Assembly: GCF_044597725.1 (NCBI RefSeq)
Contig: NZ_CP139003.1
Span: forward strand, 3,534,001-3,598,000
Length of the DNA stretch: 64,000 nucleotides
Source: Bermanella sp044597725
GTDB lineage: Bacteria > Pseudomonadota > Gammaproteobacteria > Pseudomonadales > Oceanobacteraceae
Reading direction: 5' to 3'
Below are positions 61,287 to 64,000 of the stretch, piece after piece. Numbering within the stretch: position 1 is the stretch's first letter; each line of letters opens with the position of its first letter. Under the pieces are notes generated by a model. It saw nothing but the letters and a program-made list of their open reading frames with translations. It had not been told where the DNA came from and did not search any database. The position numbers and the translations under genes were made by a program.

Positions 61287-62120
61287 ATGAACATATTCCG
61301 TGAATTAAAAAAGCTAGATGATCAATGGCAGGCTGTACGTGGTCTACCACTCAATAGAAAGTCGAAACTTACAGATATTAGCGTTTTGAGAACAAGGGTA
61401 TGGCTAGAGAATATATTCAGAGAGTTCAATATAAACTCTAAGACATTCTCTAAAGAATTTTATGGCGGAGAGGAATCGACAGGAACTGTCATCAGGTGGC
61501 TAAAAGGAAAGCATGCTGTACGTAAGTCCAGCGTAGATAAAATTGAACAATTATACCCTGGTAGTCGAAATATTTATGATCTACCAATATTTGATTTACT
61601 CAAGATAGATCTTAGCAAAAAAAAACTCAATGAAATTGCCTCTTCACTCTCTACAGAGAATAAATTTTTACCCTGGAGATTTCCGACTTGTTGCGTGGAC
61701 GAAAGAGAATATCCAAACATTCTAGTTCGAGATGACCTAGATGGATTATATCAGTGGGGAGGGTACAATGGTTTCCTAGCTATTCTAGTTTTGCTCAGAG
61801 AAGCAGAGCATAAGAAAGACGTATATATGCATGAGGAGTGTATGAAATATGCATATCGTGCCTTTCCATCATTTTGCCGAGATAAAAGATTTATTAAGCG
61901 CTGGGAGGAATTTCGAGACGCTCTAATCTCACTCAATATGGTTTTGTATACAACACTTAGGTTAGTGGCTCCAGATAAAGATGTGATTAAGGAGCAGATG
62001 TTTTCGAAAAAACATATAACTGTAAGGAGCCAACTACCTAGATCATCCAGAGACTTCCGATATATTGAACCAAAACGACCTTATAAAGAGGCTGGGTTTA
62101 ACCACGAACCAGAATGGTAG
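61287..62120 (+). CDS. Probable regulator with N-terminal HTH-like region, unknown family
   Basis: The 277-residue protein is divergent from the small regulator, 106 bp away. Residues about 45-90 (INSKTFSKEFYGGEESTGTV then WLKGKHAVRKSSVDKIEQLY) read like a Cro/CI-type helix-turn-helix followed by its support helix. The rest is helical without a recognised domain (for example YQWGGYNGFLAILVLLREAE). A regulator of the transposon or its cargo is the natural guess from place and head region. No enzyme motifs are visible. Confidence 0.5.
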   Translation: MNIFRELKKLDDQWQAVRGLPLNRKSKLTDISVLRTRVWLENIFREFNINSKTFSKEFYGGEESTGTVIRWLKGKHAVRKSSVDKIEQLYPGSRNIYDLPIFDLLKIDLSKKKLNEIASSLSTENKFLPWRFPTCCVDEREYPNILVRDDLDGLYQWGGYNGFLAILVLLREAEHKKDVYMHEECMKYAYRAFPSFCRDKRFIKRWEEFRDALISLNMVLYTTLRLVAPDKDVIKEQMFSKKHITVRSQLPRSSRDFRYIEPKRPYKEAGFNHEPEW

Positions 62121-62232
62121 ACGCTTATGTTGTCGCCTGACAAGCGACAACACAATATATTATCAAGGTGACCTAGAGCTTTCTTTAGGGGATTTATAAA
62201 CCTAGAGCCTAGTAATAATCCAAATTATCGAA

Positions 62233-62715
62233 TTAAAGCGTACGAAAATAGTGGTTTTCGCTAATTAGCGTACTGTATTTTCTTTTAATTTGTTCAATTT
62301 CTTTTCGTGACTTCCGTATTAAATTAGCTTTCATCACTCCAAATTCAATTTGACGTGAGCAGCTTTTGGGCACGTATAGCATACTATTTGCGGGAATCTG
62401 TTTGCTAATTCCTAGCTGATATTCGAACCAAGGCTCTGATTCCACATATTCGATGTCCAATCGAGCCAGGACCAGTCTTACTAATTGTGAAAAACCACCT
62501 GCAACTGCAGGAACTGGTAGTCCTGTAATCCTACTTTGTCGTGCTTTAACGTAAACACCCTTGGATACTCGAATCAAAAGGCCGTCATCACAAGCTTGTT
62601 TGATAAGCCTATTCATTTGAGATCTACTACAAATATCAGGAAGCTCATTCCGAAGAATTATAGGCGATACGGATTGATCAACAAACAACCGTATTCTATC
62701 AATATAACTAGACAT
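62233..62715 (-). CDS. AbiEi-like (DUF6088) type IV antitoxin without visible toxin partner
   Basis: The 160-residue protein starts with a winged-helix part (CSRSQMNRLIKQACDDGLLI, then RVSKGVYVKAR) typical of AbiEi antitoxin domains and DUF6088 proteins. LPVPAVAGGFSQLVRLVLARL follows, the second conserved block. Such antitoxins usually repress and stand next to an AbiEii nucleotidyltransferase toxin. Downstream (below 62233) only the end of a rightward gene is found, so the toxin is lost or elsewhere. The last 25 residues are basic. Confidence 0.72.
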   Translation of the reverse strand: MSSYIDRIRLFVDQSVSPIILRNELPDICSRSQMNRLIKQACDDGLLIRVSKGVYVKARQSRITGLPVPAVAGGFSQLVRLVLARLDIEYVESEPWFEYQLGISKQIPANSMLYVPKSCSRQIEFGVMKANLIRKSRKEIEQIKRKYSTLISENHYFRTL

Positions 62716-62942
62716 ACGAACGAAGCCCTAAAAAAGCTTTAAACAGATTCAAGGAATTTAGCAGTTAGCGTTGAGCTGGAAACTATCTGGAAGCATACCA
62801 AAGTGCCATTATTCCCTCCTATATACAGAGAGCTTTCCTCGAATACAAGCTGACATGCATGTGCCACTCCGCTTTGCACTTTTACTAGATTCACCTTCAT
62901 TGAAATGCTTTAAACTGGAGTGAAAATAGTTCACCCAATCAG

Positions 62943-63197
62943 TTACCATTCAAAAGAATAACATTGAAAGATCTCGTCGCTATGCGCCCCATAGGCATCC
63001 AAGTCTTGCAACAGGTGCTCTTCCGAGAATGGGAGGTTCAGACTACATCGAGCCTTTTCCAGAGCCTCAATGACGATCTTTCCGTCACTGACCTCTATAG
63101 TAATCGGAGTAGATATTTCTAGTTTTGCTTGTTCTAAAATATTTTTGGGAATAAGCACTACACCATCACCCTCCTGCGATTTAATCTTGCTTCTCAT
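62943..63197 (-). CDS. AbrB/MazE-type antitoxin-like DNA-binding protein
   Basis: The 84-residue protein has the swapped-hairpin AbrB pattern: GVVLIPKNILEQAKLEISTP, then ITIEVSDGKIVIEAL. A short acidic tail follows (LLQDLDAYGAHSDEIF) of the type that blocks a MazF or PemK-like toxin. No toxin gene lies downstream within the 227 bp to the next gene, so it is an orphan. It may act as a regulator or as an antidote to a toxin encoded elsewhere. Confidence 0.7.
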   Translation of the reverse strand: MRSKIKSQEGDGVVLIPKNILEQAKLEISTPITIEVSDGKIVIEALEKARCSLNLPFSEEHLLQDLDAYGAHSDEIFQCYSFEW

Positions 63198-63663
63198 TTC
63201 AACCCCTTTTTGCCATTTATACCTATATAAACCTGCTCTAACACCGTAGCCTACGCTAGCTTGGTCTCAGTCACCCCCGGTTCATAGGTAGATGAAAAGA
63301 AAAGAGGACGCCGCTAGCGGTTTTTGCAGCATCTAACTGCATAGTTTCTAGCAGCTCAATGGACTCACTATCGAAGTCCTGCAATTGAAGTTTTTTGCTA
63401 ATTGCGCTCTTATCATCACATTCATAAAAGCCTCTCCAAGAGAGTCTTTAACGAGTATATTCCAGATCATTGATACAATCCAACAGGACTATTCTGAGAC
63501 TTGAACAATATAAATGGCTCAAGCTCAAATTCCAAGAACGCATGAACCTTCTAAATTGGCTCAATTTGTAGATGCTAATAAGATCTTATCGGAGACACGA
63601 AACAGTTAAAAAATCCTTTTATAATCAGTAACTTATAATCTGGCCATATTATGGTTAAACTGG
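63198..63663. other. Right-end region of the transposon
   Basis: No convincing gene. A 31-codon frame at 63514-63609 and a stop-free stretch on the minus strand near 63280-63450 are too short and unrecognised. The last part carries a second TnsB-like word (CTGGCCATATTATGGTTAAA at about 63642-63661), spaced one turn or two from the terminal one. Confidence 0.5.
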
Positions 63664-63689
63664 TTGGCCAAATTATAGTTTAATGAACA
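63664..63689 (-). repeat. Right terminal inverted repeat of the Tn7-like element
   Basis: Read on the minus strand it begins TGTTCATTAAACTATAATTT and matches the left end at 22 of 26 positions. On the plus strand it closes in AACA. Confidence 0.82.
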
Positions 63690-63697
63690 TTAGCGAC

Positions 63698-63724
63698 TGT
63701 TCGTTATAGATTAATTTGAACAAG
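63698..63724 (+). repeat. Left-type end of a second, related Tn7-like element
   Basis: TGTTCGTTATAGATTAATTT and the seven bases after it match the left end at 41389-41415 in 21 of 27 positions, in the same direction. It begins 8 bp after the right end of the first element. The DNA from here to the window end should belong to a second element, whose genes are not visible. Confidence 0.7.
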
Positions 63725-63856
63725 TTTCTTGATAACTTGAGCAAAGCATCCCAATTCAGATTCCTTTCTAGATAACTTGAGCACTTAAGAGCTAAAAACT
63801 AGCAATAGAGTCTCTTAAAACCTGCATTTACATTGGTTTTCTAGTTAACCAGAGCG
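63725..63856 (+). repeat. Three spaced direct repeats, probable TnsB sites of the second element
   Basis: TTTCTTGATAACTTGAGCA (63725-63743), TTTCTAGATAACTTGAGCA (63765-63783) and TTTCTAGTTAACCAGAGCG (63838-63856) lie in the same direction. The first two differ at one of 19 positions. Their ATAACTTG core is also in the first element's left end (ATAACTTGGCC). Tn7 ends carry several such transposase sites, which supports the second-end reading. Confidence 0.65.
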
Positions 63857-64000
63857 CATTCCCGCACATTTTCTCCAAATTCCTTTTTCATGCAAAAAAT
63901 CAGTACTAGTCATCTGCCCACTTCGGAGCATAAGGGATACCAAGCGAGCTTTACACCATTGCTGTATCGCTAAATCACAAAGAAGGTATCAATGGTGAAG

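Larger units (their letters stand above)
41389..63689. mobile_element. 22.3-kb Tn7-like transposon next to tRNA-Ile2
   Basis: The limits come from inverted ends: 41389-41414 (TGTTCGTTAAAGCATAACTT...) and the reverse of 63664-63689 (TGTTCATTAAACTATAATTT...) agree at 22 of 26 positions, with TGT/ACA tips as in all Tn7 relatives. ATTAG flanks the left end (41384-41388) and occurs at 63689-63693, sharing the last A of the right end, so a 5-bp target duplication is likely but one base short. A leftward tnsAB-tnsC-tniQ operon lies in the right third. The AT-rich cargo comprises a DNA-modification module, a secreted toxin operon, an hsdM relic and orphan antitoxins. The insertion point, 21 bp beyond the tRNA, suggests TniQ-guided attachment to the tRNA gene. 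No cas genes or CRISPR array are present. Confidence 0.85.

Noticed and set aside
63514..63609. 31-codon frame near the right end
   Set aside because: Short, no ribosome site, no recognisable family.
41389..63689. CRISPR-guided (CAST) version of the Tn7-like element
   Set aside because: No cas gene, array or guide-like repeat is visible inside the element; TniQ has the longer zinc and HTH build of a site-specific type.
41389..63689. Tyrosine-integrase genomic island at the tRNA
   Set aside because: No integrase gene and no repeat of the tRNA 3' end at the far side; the Tn7-like ends explain the boundary.

Overview
The window looks like the chromosome of a marine-type gammaproteobacterium, probably of the Oceanospirillales/Saccharospirillaceae kind. 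The signs are the AmgK/MurU cell-wall recycling pair beside lptD-surA-pdxA-rsmA-apaG-apaH, the PrkA-YeaH-SpoVR trio, Vibrio-like flagellar H-ring genes (flgP, flgT), a CcoM-like cytochrome oxidase peptide, and an rpsU-yqeY-dnaG-rpoD run. This placement is inference from gene content and order; no species is claimed.

Positions 1-41367 are ordinary core genome: a flavoprotein end, a cyclic-nucleotide-binding protein, an outer-membrane TPR/barrel protein paired with a FecR-domain protein, a metallophosphoesterase lipoprotein, an acyl-CoA dehydrogenase, a second sigma-70 factor, rpe, plsC, djlA-murU-amgK, the lptD to glpE operon, prkA-yeaH-spoVR, flgP-flgT behind a good FliA-type promoter, a TraF-like outer-membrane protein, cca and folate genes, tsaD, and the rpsU to rpoD operon ending with tRNA-Ile2(CAU). 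Several intergenic gaps carry a family of long imperfect palindromes (a 231-bp core ending in TAGTGCGGCCGGAGC, plus 70-bp half copies) that I cannot assign to a known class.

Positions 41389-63689 form one 22.3-kb Tn7-like transposon, inserted 21 bp past the 3' end of tRNA-Ile2. Its two ends are inverted repeats with 22 of 26 bases identical, starting TGT and ending ACA. Its transposition genes are a TnsA-TnsB fusion, a TnsC-like ATPase and TniQ. A second end closely related to its left end begins at 63698, only 8 bp beyond the right end. Two such elements therefore seem to sit in tandem at this tRNA; the second runs out of the window.

The cargo has three parts. One is a DNA adenine methylase, a ParB-like protein and a divergent AAA+TOPRIM-type ATPase (possible genome defence). 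The second is an eight-gene leftward operon (54637 to 47039) around a Sec-exported coiled-coil toxin with a pre-toxin domain and a C-terminal NS_2-type nuclease, two cytoplasmic YezG-like immunity proteins, a coiled-coil companion, a large exported unknown protein, and members of a new-looking family of small exported four-cysteine proteins. A further member is divergent at 54929. The third is a set of control and remnant genes: an hsdM fragment, two regulators, and AbiEi-like and AbrB-like antitoxins without visible toxins. The secreted toxin operon with its four-cysteine satellites is the best candidate for an undescribed system.
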